64,000 nt of DNA from DASQHW01 sp038209365 (GCA_038209365.1 JBBQXS010000002.1:62001-126000), one strand, 5' to 3'; shown: positions 9,365 through 19,222, counted from the first letter of the stretch. The notes: generated by a model from the letters alone, not told the origin. A program made the numbers and translations.

Positions 9365-12082
9365 CTACTCCCCCGCGGGTTTTGCGGCCTTCTTCGTCGC
9401 CTTCTTGGCAGTCTTCTTGGCGACTTTCTTCGTTGCCTTCTTCGGCGTCTTCTTGGCGGCCTTCTTCACCGTCTTGCGAGGCTTGGTCGGGCCCTGTTCG
9501 GCCTTGGCCCGTAACAGGCCGACCGCTTCGTCCAGTGTGAGCGCGGCCGGATCGAGTCCGCGCGGCACCGTGGCGTTCACCGTGCCGTCGGTGATGTACG
9601 GGCCATAGCGGCCTTCGAGCACGCGCACGGGCGCACGAGTGTCGGGGTTCTCGCCAAGCTCCGCGATCGGCGGCTTCTGCTGGCGGCCACGGCGCTGCTT
9701 CGGTTGTGCGAACAGGGCCTCGGCTTCTTCGAGGGTGATCGTGAACAGCTGGTCTTCGGATACGAGGCTGCGCGTGTCGCCATCGGCGCGCTTCAAGTAC
9801 GGGCCGAACCGTCCTGGTGACGCGAGGATCTCACGGCCTTCGGCATCGGCGCCGACGACGCGCGGCAAGCTCAGCAAGCGCAGCGCGTCCTCGAGCGTGA
9901 CGGACTCCGGTGTCTGCGACGAGAACAACGAGGCGCGCTTCGGTTTCTTCTTCGAGCCCTCTTCCTGGTCACCGAGCTGGACGTACGGCCCGAAGCGACC
10001 GGTGAGCACGTACGCCGGCAGTCCCGTCTCGGGATCGGTTCCCAGGGTCTTCGGGCCTTCTGACTGCTTGGCGATCAGCTCGAGCGCAAGCGGGATGGTC
10101 AGCTCGTCAGGCGCGATGTCCGGTGGCAGCGACGCGGTCTCGTGCTCCTCGCGCTGCACGTACGGCCCGTAGCGGCCCACCCGGACCACGAGCTCGTGGC
10201 CGGTGTCGTCGGTCCCGATCGGAATCGTGCTGACACCGCGCGGATCGATGCGCGCGAGTTGTTCGTCCGACACGAGGTCGCGCAATCCGGGGCTGCCGTT
10301 CCCGTAGTAGAAGGAGTGGAGCCACTTCTCCGCCTCCTCCTCACCTCGGGCGATGACGTCGAGCGCCTCTTCCATCGTCGCCGTGAACGAATAGTCGACG
10401 AGATGGCCGAAGTGCCGCTCGAGCAAGTTGGTCACCGCGAACGCAGTCCATGCGGGGACGAGCGCGCTCCCCTTGCGCCAGACGTAGTTCCGGGCCTGGA
10501 TCGTCTCGATGACCGCCGCGTAGGTGGACGGGCGTCCGATGCCGCGCTCCTCGAGCTCCTTCACGAGGCTCGCTTCGGTGTACCGGGCGGGCGGCTTGGT
10601 CTCGTGACCGACGGACGCAAGCTCGGTGCACGTCATGTCGTCGCCTTCGGCAACGGCGGGAAGTCGCGTCTCTGCTTCGACCTCATCGCCTTCGTCGACG
10701 TCCTCGATGTACGCGCGCCGCCAGCCGAGGAAGTCGTACGACTTGCCCGACGCCCGGAATATCGCCGCCTCGTTGTTCGTCGACGCGGCCCCCAGACGGA
10801 TGGTCAGCTTGCTGCCGCGCGCATCGGCCATCTGACAGGCAACCGTGCGGATCCACACGAGCTCGTAGAGCCGCTGCTCGTCGCCGTCGAGCTCCCCGCG
10901 CACGTCGTCGGGCGTGCGGATGCGATCGCCGGCGGGCCGAATTGCCTCGTGCGCCTCCTGCGCGTTCTTGACCTTGCTCTTGTACGCGCGGGACTCGGCA
11001 GGCAGGTACTCGTCGCCGTACTGCTCGCGGATCGCCGTGCGCGCGGCGCCGATCGCCTGCTCGGACAGGTTGGTGCTGTCCGTACGCATGTAGGTGATGT
11101 ACCCGCGCTCGTACAGCCGTTGCGCGACGGACATCGTGCGAGATGCCGTGAAACGAAGCTTGCGCCCCGACTCCTGATGCAGCGTCGAGGTCGTGAACGG
11201 CGCACGAGGCCGTTCGATGAACGGATCCGAGTCGACCGACACCACGCTGTACGGCACGTCGCGCAAGCGGTCGGCGAGACCGGCGGCGTGGTCCGCATCG
11301 AGCAGCACGACGTCATTCGCGCGTGCGGCGGCGATCGCGCCGGTGGCCGGGTCGAAGTCTCGTCCCTCGGCGACGCGCTTGCCGTCGAGCTCCGCGAGCG
11401 CGGCAACGAATGGCTGCCCGGCGTCCGGCGTCGACCCGTCGACAACGAAGGTGCCCTCGAGGTCGTGCCACTGCCCCGAGCGGAACCGCATGCGCGCCCG
11501 TTCGCGCTGGACCACGAGGCGCACGGCGACGCTCTGGACCCGACCGGCCGACGCGGCCTGGCCACGGCCGAACACCCGCCACAGCACGGGCGAGGTCTCC
11601 CAGCCGACGAGCCGGTCGAGGATGCGCCGGCCCTCCTGCGCCTCGACGAGCTTCATGTCGAGCTCACGCGGGTGGTCGAGCGCTTCGCGGATCGCGCGCG
11701 GGGTGATCTCGTGGAACACCATCCGCTTGACGGGAACACGCGGCTTCAACACTTCCAGGACATGCCACCCGATCGCCTCGCCCTCGCGATCCTCGTCGGT
11801 CGCGACGATGAGCTCGTCCGCGTCCTTGAGCGCCTGCTTCAAGTCGGCGACGACATTCTTCTTGTTGCGGTGCACGACGTAGACGACGTCGAAGTGGTCA
11901 TCGGGGTCGATGCCCGCGAGACGTCCGTGCGTCTCCTTCTTGGCGTCCGGTACCTCTTCTTTGCTCCCCGGGAGATCGCGGATGTGCCCGACGCTCGCCT
12001 TCACGGTGAAGTCGTTTCCGAGATAGCTCGCGATGGTCTTGGCCTTCGCGGGCGACTCGACGATCACGAGCGGTTTTGCCAC
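9365..12082 (-). CDS. topA: DNA topoisomerase I
   Basis: 905 residues; type IA enzyme relaxing negative supercoils. The TOPRIM domain shows LVIVESPAKAKTI at residue 5 and the acidic triad in ATDEDREGEAIGWH. The active-site tyrosine is Tyr331 in YITYMRTDSTNLS. Four GRFGPY/GRYGPY repeats make the actinobacterial C-terminal DNA-binding domains. The last 40 residues are a Lys/Ala-rich tail (repeated KKA/KKT units), known in actinobacterial TopA to aid processivity. Starts at GTG and heads the minus-strand run down to 3696. It diverges from the DedA gene across 160 bp. Confidence 0.97.
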   Translation of the reverse strand: MAKPLVIVESPAKAKTIASYLGNDFTVKASVGHIRDLPGSKEEVPDAKKETHGRLAGIDPDDHFDVVYVVHRNKKNVVADLKQALKDADELIVATDEDREGEAIGWHVLEVLKPRVPVKRMVFHEITPRAIREALDHPRELDMKLVEAQEGRRILDRLVGWETSPVLWRVFGRGQAASAGRVQSVAVRLVVQRERARMRFRSGQWHDLEGTFVVDGSTPDAGQPFVAALAELDGKRVAEGRDFDPATGAIAAARANDVVLLDADHAAGLADRLRDVPYSVVSVDSDPFIERPRAPFTTSTLHQESGRKLRFTASRTMSVAQRLYERGYITYMRTDSTNLSEQAIGAARTAIREQYGDEYLPAESRAYKSKVKNAQEAHEAIRPAGDRIRTPDDVRGELDGDEQRLYELVWIRTVACQMADARGSKLTIRLGAASTNNEAAIFRASGKSYDFLGWRRAYIEDVDEGDEVEAETRLPAVAEGDDMTCTELASVGHETKPPARYTEASLVKELEERGIGRPSTYAAVIETIQARNYVWRKGSALVPAWTAFAVTNLLERHFGHLVDYSFTATMEEALDVIARGEEEAEKWLHSFYYGNGSPGLRDLVSDEQLARIDPRGVSTIPIGTDDTGHELVVRVGRYGPYVQREEHETASLPPDIAPDELTIPLALELIAKQSEGPKTLGTDPETGLPAYVLTGRFGPYVQLGDQEEGSKKKPKRASLFSSQTPESVTLEDALRLLSLPRVVGADAEGREILASPGRFGPYLKRADGDTRSLVSEDQLFTITLEEAEALFAQPKQRRGRQQKPPIAELGENPDTRAPVRVLEGRYGPYITDGTVNATVPRGLDPAALTLDEAVGLLRAKAEQGPTKPRKTVKKAAKKTPKKATKKVAKKTAKKATKKAAKPAGE

Positions 12083-12228
12083 AGGATGCTCTCGAACTCT
12101 CCGGGGTGGGGGTCGCGTCTTTCTCGGCAGTCGGGTCGCGGACCGTAGCCCGCCCCTCTTTTCCGTAGTGCCATGGACGACCCGCCGGTGTCAAACTGTG
12201 GCCGAAGTATCACTCTCAGTACACGGTC

Positions 12229-12234
12229 TAACGT
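12229..12234 (+). promoter_or_regulatory. Candidate -10 element for a leaderless DedA transcript
   Basis: TAACGT ends 8 nt before the GTG at 12243, and no SD is present, so transcription would begin at the start codon. No convincing -35 is seen. Motif and spacing only. Confidence 0.35.
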
Positions 12235-12242
12235 TCCCGGCT

Positions 12243-12884
12243 GTGTTGGCTCTCGACTGGCTGGATCCCCGGGACCTGATCGACACCTTCGGGGCCGCAG
12301 GCCTGCTCCTGGTCGTCTTCATCGAGTCGGGGCTCGTGCCGGCGCCCCTGCCGGGCGACTCCCTGCTGTTCATCGCCGGATTCTTCTGCTCGACCAAGGC
12401 CGGCGGCAGCGACCCTCACCTCAACCTGGCCGTCGTGGTGCTCGGCTCCTTCGTGGCGGCCGTGCTCGGCGCCCAGCTCGGCTATCTGCTGGGCGAACGG
12501 TACGGGACGCGTCTGTTCAAGCCCGATGCTCGCCTCTTCAAGACCGAGTACCTCGAGCGGGCCCAGGGGTTCTTCGACCGCTCCGGACCGCGGGCGGTGA
12601 TCTTGGCGCGCTTCATCCCGTTCGTGCGGACGATCGTGCCGATGCTGGCCGGAACGAGCCGGATGCCGCAGCGCTCGTTCGCGATCGCGAACGTCGCCGG
12701 CGCCGCATTGTGGGCGGTCGGGGTCAGCCTGCTCGGCTTCTTCCTCGGCAAGCAGATCGGCGCGGACAACATCGACAAGTACTTGTTGCCCATCGTCGCG
12801 GTGATCATCGTCTTGTCGCTGATCCCGCCGTTCCTGGAGTATCTCAAGCACCGCCGCCGGCGTGCGGCCACGGAAACGGAGTGA
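12243..12884 (+). CDS. DedA family membrane protein
   Basis: 213 residues with 5-6 hydrophobic segments. Family marks are ESGLVPAPLPGDSLLFIAG near the N-terminus and ARFIPFVRTIVPMLAGTSRM, the re-entrant loop with the conserved Arg and Pro. DedA proteins are undecaprenyl-phosphate or phospholipid translocases/scramblases with roles in membrane homeostasis. The GTG at 12243 is preferred: residues from here match the family N-terminus and the open frame upstream crosses the topA promoter region. Overlaps the next gene as GTGA. Confidence 0.88.
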   Translation: MLALDWLDPRDLIDTFGAAGLLLVVFIESGLVPAPLPGDSLLFIAGFFCSTKAGGSDPHLNLAVVVLGSFVAAVLGAQLGYLLGERYGTRLFKPDARLFKTEYLERAQGFFDRSGPRAVILARFIPFVRTIVPMLAGTSRMPQRSFAIANVAGAALWAVGVSLLGFFLGKQIGADNIDKYLLPIVAVIIVLSLIPPFLEYLKHRRRRAATETE

Positions 12885-13330
12885 GCGCGCATTACCGGGC
12901 GCCCGGCTGGTTCACGCGCAACATCTTCAATCGCGTCGTCGCGGGTCTGACCCGGCTCGGTGTGTCCGTGTGGGGCTCGCGGATGTTGCGTGTGCGCGGG
13001 CGCAAGACGGGCGACGTGCGCACCACACCGGTGAACCTGTTGACCTACAACGGGACGCGCTATCTCGTCGCGCCTCGCGGCGAGACGCAATGGGTGCGGA
13101 ACATCCGCGCCGCGGACGGGGCGGGCGAGCTCGCCTTGGGCCGCAAGGTCGAGGCCTTCCGCGGCGTCGAGCTCTCCGACGATCAGAAGCCCGACGTGCT
13201 GCGCGCGTACTTGAAGCGATGGAAGGCAGAAAGCGGGGTGTTCTTCGACGGCGTCAGCGCCGACTCTTCCGATGGCGAGGTTGCCCGCATCGCGCCCCAA
13301 CACCCCGTCTTCCGCGTCGAACGTACCTAA
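12881..13330 (+). CDS. Deazaflavin (F420)-dependent nitroreductase family protein
   Basis: 149 residues; split-beta-barrel protein of the Ddn/FDOR family. GRKTGDVRTTPVNLL and the following YLVAPRGETQWVRNIRAA form the F420-binding core typical of the family. Members reduce quinones or nitroaromatics with reduced F420; the natural substrate is not evident here. GTG start coupled by a 4-nt overlap to the DedA gene. The C-terminus ends HPVFRVE, a common family ending. Convergent with the lipoprotein gene at 13368. Confidence 0.88.
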   Translation: MSAHYRAPGWFTRNIFNRVVAGLTRLGVSVWGSRMLRVRGRKTGDVRTTPVNLLTYNGTRYLVAPRGETQWVRNIRAADGAGELALGRKVEAFRGVELSDDQKPDVLRAYLKRWKAESGVFFDGVSADSSDGEVARIAPQHPVFRVERT

Positions 13331-13367
13331 GAGGGTCTCGCTCTCTCACGCGTTGCGCCGCGGCGCC

Positions 13368-13943
13368 CTATGTTGCGTCCAAGTCGGCGACAGCCACCTT
13401 GTCGAGCGCGGGCCCGCAGAACATGTTGTTGCTGCCTGCGGTGCGGCTACGGAACTGGAGGCGAGAGGTCGAAGCCGTGGGCGTCACGTAGATCTGATGC
13501 GTCACCCAGCCCATGTTCTGCGCGGAGCGACCCGTAATGTCGAACTGCAAGCTTGCGAGCGTCACGCCGTCCCACTCGACGACGAGCCGCTTGATCGACG
13601 GACCGCAGAGAGGGTTGCCGGCGAGCGAGAACACGATCACGTAGCGATTACCGGGGACGGTGGCGAGGTCTTGGGCGATCGCACCTGGGGACACCCCGGT
13701 CATATCCAGCGACTGCCGACCCTCTCGGGCCTGCCAGAGGTCATCAGCCGCCACGTCCACCGAGCCTTGCGTCACCTCCCAGGCGCCGAGCGTCTCGCCT
13801 TCTTCGAACAGTTGGGCTCCCGACGCGACGACCGGAGTCTCGAAGCCGTAGTTGTCCACGTCGACGGGTTGACACGAAGCCAAGGTGAGAGTGATCGCCG
13901 TCACGCCAATGAAGACGACGAACCTGTTTCGGAGTAGCTGCAC
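13368..13943 (-). CDS. Secreted lipoprotein, choice-of-anchor C / DUF642-like domain
   Basis: About 191 residues. A lipoprotein signal peptide ends in LTLASC, so the Cys would be lipidated. The rest reads like the choice-of-anchor C family: NYGFETP, LGAWEVTQGSVDV, the GNP and MGW stretches, and a C-terminal GPALDKVAV. The fold is galactose-binding-like beta-sandwich; a carbohydrate-binding role at the cell surface is plausible but unproven. The GTG at 13943 has GAGGGG 6 nt upstream; an in-frame GTG two codons earlier is the alternative. A single gene, convergent with the nitroreductase. Confidence 0.7.
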   Translation of the reverse strand: MQLLRNRFVVFIGVTAITLTLASCQPVDVDNYGFETPVVASGAQLFEEGETLGAWEVTQGSVDVAADDLWQAREGRQSLDMTGVSPGAIAQDLATVPGNRYVIVFSLAGNPLCGPSIKRLVVEWDGVTLASLQFDITGRSAQNMGWVTHQIYVTPTASTSRLQFRSRTAGSNNMFCGPALDKVAVADLDAT

Positions 13944-14107
13944 GCCCACCCCCTCGGGTGATTCCCACCATGACCCTCCGCTCTTCGACGATGACAGTCA
14001 AGGGCTCGGTCGATCGCGGTGAGCACATCGCCGATCGGCGCTCGTCATGCCACACGCGTGCGGATGGGGGGCTCCCGGGTGTTCCGCGTCGAACGTCCTT
14101 CAGTCAC

Positions 14108-16501
14108 CTAGGAGACCGGCGCGGGCGTCGCCTTGTCGATCGGCGCGTCGGGTGATGCCGCCAGCGTGGCGCCCGAACGCTTCGAGAACATGATCGCGGT
14201 GAGCAGCACGACCAGCGCGACCCCGGCAACGCTGTACCGCGCGGCCTGATTGTCCTGCAGGCTGATCACTGCGGGGAGGATCAGCAGCGAGACAAGGTTC
14301 ATCACCTTGATCAACGGGTTGAGCGCAGGACCCGCGGTGTCCTTGAAGGGGTCGCCGATCGTGTCGCCGATGACCGCGGCCTTGTGTGCGTCGGAGCCCT
14401 TCCCGCCGTAATGCCCGTCTTCGATGTACTTCTTCGCGTTGTCCCACGCGCCACCGGAGTTCGACAAGAAGTTCGCCATCAGCTGGCCGGTGAGAATGAC
14501 GGCCGCGAGGAACGCGCCCAACGCGAGCGCGTTGATGCCGAACCCGATGATCACAGGAGTGAGCACGGCGAGGAGCGCGGGCGTGGCGAGCTCACGCAGC
14601 GATGCGGCGGTGCAGATGTCGATGACCGGCGCGTAGTCGGGCCGCTTCTCGCCACTCATGATCTTGCCGTCTGCGAATTGACGCCGAACCTCCTGCACGA
14701 CGACGTTGGCGGTGCGCCCGACCGCGCGGATCGCCAGCCCGGAGAAGAGGAACGCCACCGATCCGCCGATGAGCAACCCGATGAACTGCTTCGGATCGGC
14801 GACATTGATCTTCACGAGATCGAAGACGTTCAAGACCTTACCGGTGATCGCGTCCTTGGTGCCGATCAAACTCGAGATCGCGTCGTCCTCGTTGCCGATC
14901 GTCTCGATGAAGCTTGCGAACAACGCGACTGCGGCGATGACGGCCGAGCCGATCGCGAAGCCCTTGGTCACGGCCTTGGTGGTGTTGCCGACGGCGTCGA
15001 GGCTCACCATGATGCGTTCCGCTTCACCTTCGAACTCGCCCGACATCTCCGCGATGCCGGCCGCGTTGTCGGCGACGGGGCCGAACGTGTCCTCCGACAC
15101 CACCACGCCGGTCGTCGCGAGCATGCCCATGCCCGTGAGCGCCACGAGATACAGCGAGAACTGGATCTTGCCGCCGCCGAGGCCGATCGCCGTTGCGAGC
15201 GCGCCGGAGATGGCGACGACTGCCCAGACCGACGACTCGAGGCCACTGCTGACGCCCGCGAGCACGGCGGTCGCGGGCCCACCCGTGGCCGCCGACTCCG
15301 CGATCTCCTGGACCGGCTTGGTCTCGGTGGAGGTGAAGTACTCCGTGATGCGCGACGCGACCTGCGCGAGCACGAGACCGGTGACGACCGCGCCGAACAT
15401 CCGCCAACCCACGTTCGACAACAAGACATCTGGACCGTCGGGGTTCTTCACGTACACGAGCGCCAGCACCAGCGTGCCGATGATCGTGAGGACTCCTGCG
15501 GTCAGGAAGCCACGGTTGATCGGCGCCATCGCCGACTTGTCCTTCTCGGTGGCGCGCACGGCGAACACTCCCGCGATCGACGCGAGCACACCGAGGGCAC
15601 GAGCCGCGAGCGGGAACAGCGCACCGATCGCCCAGAGCTCCGGACGCTCGGGGAAGATCACCTGGAACGCGGGGACGCCCAAGATGATCGATGCGACGAG
15701 CGTCACCTCGTAGGACTCGAAGAGGTCGGCCGCCATGCCCGCGCAGTCGCCGACGTTGTCGCCCACGTTGTCGGCGATCGTCGCAGGGTTACGGGGATCG
15801 TCTTCGGGAATTCCGGCCTCGACCTTGCCGACGAGGTCGGCACCGACGTCGGCTGCCTTCGTGAAGATGCCACCGCCGACACGGAGGAACAGCGCGAGGA
15901 GCGAACCACCGAACCCGAACCCCACGAGGATCGCCGAGCTCGTGTTCTGGAAGATCATGATGATGACCGTCGCGCCGAAGAGCCCGAGCCCGACCGTGAA
16001 CATGCCGGCGATGCCGCCGGTTCGGAACGCCACCGAGAGGGCGCGCGGCATCGATCCGCTCTTCGCGGCCGCGGCGGTGCGCACGTTGCCGCGCACGGCG
16101 AGGCTCATGCCGATGAATCCGGTGAGTCCCGACATGATGCAACCGAGGATGAACGCGCCGGTGCGGAAGACGCCGGATTGCGCGTACGAGAGTGCTTCGG
16201 CGCCGCCGGCCTTCTTCACCGACGTCGACGTGACGAACACGATGACCGCGAGCGGGATCAGGATCACAGCGATCGTCTTGAACTGGCGACGCAGGTACGC
16301 CATCGCGCCTTCCTGGATCGCCTTGGCGATCTCGCGCATCTTCGGCGTGCCCTCGTCCTCGGCCAGCACGCCTTTCATGAGGAAGAGGCCGACGAGGACG
16401 GCGAGCACCGCGGTCAGCGCGGACGCGATGAGGATCAGCCACTCACCTTCGTGCAAGTTGAAGACCTGGTAGCCACCTTCGGTGGCGAGCGCGTGCGTCA
16501 T
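14108..16501 (-). CDS. hppA: Membrane-bound proton-translocating pyrophosphatase (K+-independent type)
   Basis: 797 residues, about 16 membrane segments; couples PPi hydrolysis to H+ export. The PPi/Mg site is clear: DPRNPATIADNVGDNVGDCAG in the middle and GGAWDNAKKYIE near the end. The K+-dependence determinant reads GNTTKAVTKG with Lys at residue 509, where K+-dependent enzymes have Ala; this predicts a K+-independent pump. ATG start. It follows the DtxR-like regulator by 21 nt and is probably co-transcribed with it and the KimA-like gene. Confidence 0.95.
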   Translation of the reverse strand: MTHALATEGGYQVFNLHEGEWLILIASALTAVLAVLVGLFLMKGVLAEDEGTPKMREIAKAIQEGAMAYLRRQFKTIAVILIPLAVIVFVTSTSVKKAGGAEALSYAQSGVFRTGAFILGCIMSGLTGFIGMSLAVRGNVRTAAAAKSGSMPRALSVAFRTGGIAGMFTVGLGLFGATVIIMIFQNTSSAILVGFGFGGSLLALFLRVGGGIFTKAADVGADLVGKVEAGIPEDDPRNPATIADNVGDNVGDCAGMAADLFESYEVTLVASIILGVPAFQVIFPERPELWAIGALFPLAARALGVLASIAGVFAVRATEKDKSAMAPINRGFLTAGVLTIIGTLVLALVYVKNPDGPDVLLSNVGWRMFGAVVTGLVLAQVASRITEYFTSTETKPVQEIAESAATGGPATAVLAGVSSGLESSVWAVVAISGALATAIGLGGGKIQFSLYLVALTGMGMLATTGVVVSEDTFGPVADNAAGIAEMSGEFEGEAERIMVSLDAVGNTTKAVTKGFAIGSAVIAAVALFASFIETIGNEDDAISSLIGTKDAITGKVLNVFDLVKINVADPKQFIGLLIGGSVAFLFSGLAIRAVGRTANVVVQEVRRQFADGKIMSGEKRPDYAPVIDICTAASLRELATPALLAVLTPVIIGFGINALALGAFLAAVILTGQLMANFLSNSGGAWDNAKKYIEDGHYGGKGSDAHKAAVIGDTIGDPFKDTAGPALNPLIKVMNLVSLLILPAVISLQDNQAARYSVAGVALVVLLTAIMFSKRSGATLAASPDAPIDKATPAPVS

Positions 16502-16522
16502 TGGACTTCCTCGGTCTCGGGG

Positions 16523-17179
16523 TTAGGCCGATTTCTGGACGTATACCTGGTTCGCGACAGTTGCACCGAGCGTGCGTTCCTTGCCGCCGACGCGGAGCAC
16601 GAGCGGTCCGTCGAAGGGGTGCTTCTCTTTCACTTCCACGACCACGCCCGGCCGCAAGCCGAGCGTGTCGAGGAAGGCAACGATCTCGGGATCCGTGGAG
16701 CCTGACACCGCGACGACGGCGGTGTCGCCCGGCTCGAGCGCGTACAGCGGCGGCATCAGCGGCAGCTCCGCGGTTTCCTTGGCCGGGATCGGGAACCCGT
16801 GCGGGCACGCCGCCGGACGATCGAGCGCCACGAACAACCGGTCCTCGACCTCCTGGGGCAGGTCGTGCTCGAAGCTGGTCGCGAGCCGGTCGGCTTCGTT
16901 CCAGGCGTATCCCAGCATGTCGGCGAGGAAGCGCTCGACGATGCGGTGCCGGCGGATCGACCCGATCGCCGCCCGGCGTCCGCCGTCGGTCAGCTCGACG
17001 CCCCGATAGGGCTTGTGGTCGACGAGGCCACGGTCGGCGAGGCGCTTCATGGTCGCAGTGATCGTGCCGGGCGAAAGGCCGAGCCGCTCGGCGAGGACCC
17101 CGGTGTGGGCGTCACCGTCGCCGGAGAGGCGATAGATGGCCTTCAGCGCCTCGCGATCAGGTTTGGACAGGGCGTCCAC
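16523..17179 (-). CDS. DtxR/MntR family metal-dependent regulator
   Basis: About 218 residues: N-terminal winged helix (HTGVLAERLGLSPGTITATMKRLADRGLV), dimerisation helices with RHRIVERFL and SFEHDLPQEVEDRL, then a FeoA/SH3-like domain ending in GATVANQVYV. These proteins sense Fe2+ or Mn2+ and repress metal uptake. The position that is Cys102 in DtxR is Ser here, which argues against a pure DtxR-type iron site. Start unclear: the GTG at 17179 gives the usual family N-terminus, while a TTG at 17221 would add 14 residues. Neither has a good SD. Sits between the KimA-like gene and hppA. Confidence 0.82.
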   Translation of the reverse strand: MDALSKPDREALKAIYRLSGDGDAHTGVLAERLGLSPGTITATMKRLADRGLVDHKPYRGVELTDGGRRAAIGSIRRHRIVERFLADMLGYAWNEADRLATSFEHDLPQEVEDRLFVALDRPAACPHGFPIPAKETAELPLMPPLYALEPGDTAVVAVSGSTDPEIVAFLDTLGLRPGVVVEVKEKHPFDGPLVLRVGGKERTLGATVANQVYVQKSA

Positions 17180-17224
17180 TTCGGATTCGATGCCGGGGAA
17201 GTTAAGTTTTGCCCCGACCAAAAG

Positions 17225-19222
17225 TCAAGGTGTCGGCGGGCTCCCCTCCTGCTCCTCTTCGAGGTGGTACGGCACCGAGGTCACGACCGTTCCCTTGCGG
17301 TACAGGAGCCGGCCCTTGAGGAACAGCGCGCTCTGATTGTGCAGGAGGTGGCTCCACCACGACGAGACGACGACCTCGGGGATGACGACGGTGATGATGT
17401 CGTTGTCGTAGCGGGCGTCGAGCTCGTCGATGAACCGCAAGATCGGCCGCGAGAGCTCCCGGTACGGCGAATACACGATCTCGAGTGGGATCTCGATGTG
17501 CCGCTCGGACCACGCGTCCTCGATGCGCTCGCGCTCCTCGTCGTCGGACACGACGGTGACCGCGAGCAGCCGGTTCGGTGCGAGCGAGCGTGCGTACGCG
17601 AGTGCTTCCAGCACGCCGCGATGCAAGCTGCCGACGAGCACGACGACGGTGTGGTTCATGCGGCGCGGGCGGAAGTCCGGCGCGACTCGAAGTGCCTGGG
17701 CGATCGTGTCGTAGTGCCGCTTGATGCCCTTGAACAACAAGACGATCAACGGGATGACGACCAACGGCACCCACGCACCACCGGTGAACTTCGTCGACGC
17801 GATGACGATCGCGACGATTGCAGTGGCGATCGCGCCGATGCCGTTCACGGTCGCATGGAATTGCCATCGCGACTCCCGCTCCTTTTGGTGGTGGCGAACC
17901 ATGCCCGCCTGCGAGAGCGTGAACGAGACGAAGACACCGACCGCGTACAGCGGGATCAGCGCGTTCGTCTTCCCGCCGAACACCGCGATCAGGATGCCGG
18001 CAAGAATCGCGAGCACGAGCACGCCGTTCGAGAACACGAGACGGTCGCCACGGTTTGCGAGCTGCCGCGGCAGATAGCCGTCCCGGGCGATGATCGACGA
18101 CAAGCGTGGAAAGTCCGCGTACGCCGTGTTGGCGGCGAGCGTGAGGATCCCCGCCGTCGCCAGCTGGAGGAACCAGAAGACGAAGTTGTCGCCGAACACC
18201 TGCTTGCCCATCTGCGCGAAGACCGTGACCTGCTCGCTGGGATACGGGCGGAGATGGTGGGCAAGGACCGACACCGCGAGGAACAGCGTCCCCAGGATCA
18301 CCGCCATCCATGTGAGCGTCGTCGCGGCGTTTTTCGACTCCTGGCGACGGAACGCGGGCACACCGTTCGAGATCGCCTCGACACCCGTGAGGGCGACCGC
18401 ACCTGACGAGAAGCCCTTCAGCAACAAGAACAGCGTCAGATGGCCACCGGTCTCCTGCACGTTCTTCAGCGCCAGATGAGGATCGAACGCGACAGGATCG
18501 ACGCCGCCGAACCACCCGAAGTACGTCTTCGTCAGCCCGAGGAACACCAGCGTGGTGAGGATGACGATGTACGCGTACGTCGGGAACGCGAAGATGCGGC
18601 CGGACTCCTTCACGCCGCGCAGATTGACGATGGTGATGAAGGCGAGGATCCCGAGGCAGATCATCACCCGTGAGTCTCTTCCGCCCGCGAACTGCGGGAT
18701 CGAGACGATCGCGGCGACACCGGCCGAGATCGACACCGCGACCGTGAGGATGTAATCGACGAGCAGCGACGCGCCGGCGACCAGCGACGGGATCTCGCCG
18801 AGGTTCTCACGGCTGACGATGTACGAGCCGCCGCCGCTCGGATAGGCATAGATCGTCTGGCGGTACGACGTGGCGACGATCGCGAGCAGGATCGCGACGG
18901 TGATCGCGATCGGCACGAGCTTCGAGAGCCCGAGCGCAAGGCTCGACGGCGCGACCGCGATGACGAACAAGATCTCTTCGGTTGCGTATGCGGTCGAAGA
19001 GATCGCGTCCGACGAGAACACCGCCAGCGCGATCGTCTTGCTCAGGCGTTGATGTTCTTGCTCGGACGTCGCGAGTGGGCGACCGACGAGCAGGCGCTTT
19101 ACAGTGTCGAGCAACTTCCGTTCCCGTCGGGTTGACCCGTTCGTGCGGGCGTCAGCATGCCATCCGTCGGGCGCGCCATCCGGCACCGGGTTTGTGCCGG
19201 AGCGCTCGTAGGGCCGTAGCAT
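17225..19222 (-). CDS. APC-superfamily K+ importer, KimA-like
   Basis: 665 residues. The sequence parallels Bacillus KimA closely by eye: GRPLATSEQEHQRLSK near the N-terminus, FSSDAISSTAYATEEIL in segment 1, YRQTIYAYPSGGGSYIVSRE, and SLLVDYILTVAVSISAG, then 12 segments and a cytoplasmic C-terminal domain with VVLVGSLHRGVLEALAYARS. KimA is a high-affinity K+/H+ symporter. M. tuberculosis Rv2690c holds the same position beside ceoB/ceoC. ATG at 19222; KimA itself starts closer to the VKRLLVGRP stretch, so a shorter start is possible. Divergent from the TrkA pair with 38 bp between starts. Confidence 0.82.
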   Translation of the reverse strand: MLRPYERSGTNPVPDGAPDGWHADARTNGSTRRERKLLDTVKRLLVGRPLATSEQEHQRLSKTIALAVFSSDAISSTAYATEEILFVIAVAPSSLALGLSKLVPIAITVAILLAIVATSYRQTIYAYPSGGGSYIVSRENLGEIPSLVAGASLLVDYILTVAVSISAGVAAIVSIPQFAGGRDSRVMICLGILAFITIVNLRGVKESGRIFAFPTYAYIVILTTLVFLGLTKTYFGWFGGVDPVAFDPHLALKNVQETGGHLTLFLLLKGFSSGAVALTGVEAISNGVPAFRRQESKNAATTLTWMAVILGTLFLAVSVLAHHLRPYPSEQVTVFAQMGKQVFGDNFVFWFLQLATAGILTLAANTAYADFPRLSSIIARDGYLPRQLANRGDRLVFSNGVLVLAILAGILIAVFGGKTNALIPLYAVGVFVSFTLSQAGMVRHHQKERESRWQFHATVNGIGAIATAIVAIVIASTKFTGGAWVPLVVIPLIVLLFKGIKRHYDTIAQALRVAPDFRPRRMNHTVVVLVGSLHRGVLEALAYARSLAPNRLLAVTVVSDDEERERIEDAWSERHIEIPLEIVYSPYRELSRPILRFIDELDARYDNDIITVVIPEVVVSSWWSHLLHNQSALFLKGRLLYRKGTVVTSVPYHLEEEQEGSPPTP

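Noticed and set aside
9365..9480. Repetitive DNA at the topA 3' end as a separate repeat element
   Set aside because: It encodes the normal Lys/Ala-rich tail of actinobacterial topoisomerase I.
10142..12148. A 668-codon open frame antisense to topA
   Set aside because: Same codon-bias artefact; no domain pattern, and topA motifs cover the whole stretch.
13353..13364. GCGCCGCGGCGC palindrome between convergent genes
   Set aside because: Only a 4-bp stem with a usable loop and no T run; too weak to call a terminator in GC-rich DNA.
14384..16705. A 773-codon open frame antisense to hppA
   Set aside because: Low-complexity Arg/Asp/Glu-rich translation with no motifs; hppA on the other strand is unmistakable. 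GC-rich codon bias leaves antisense frames open.
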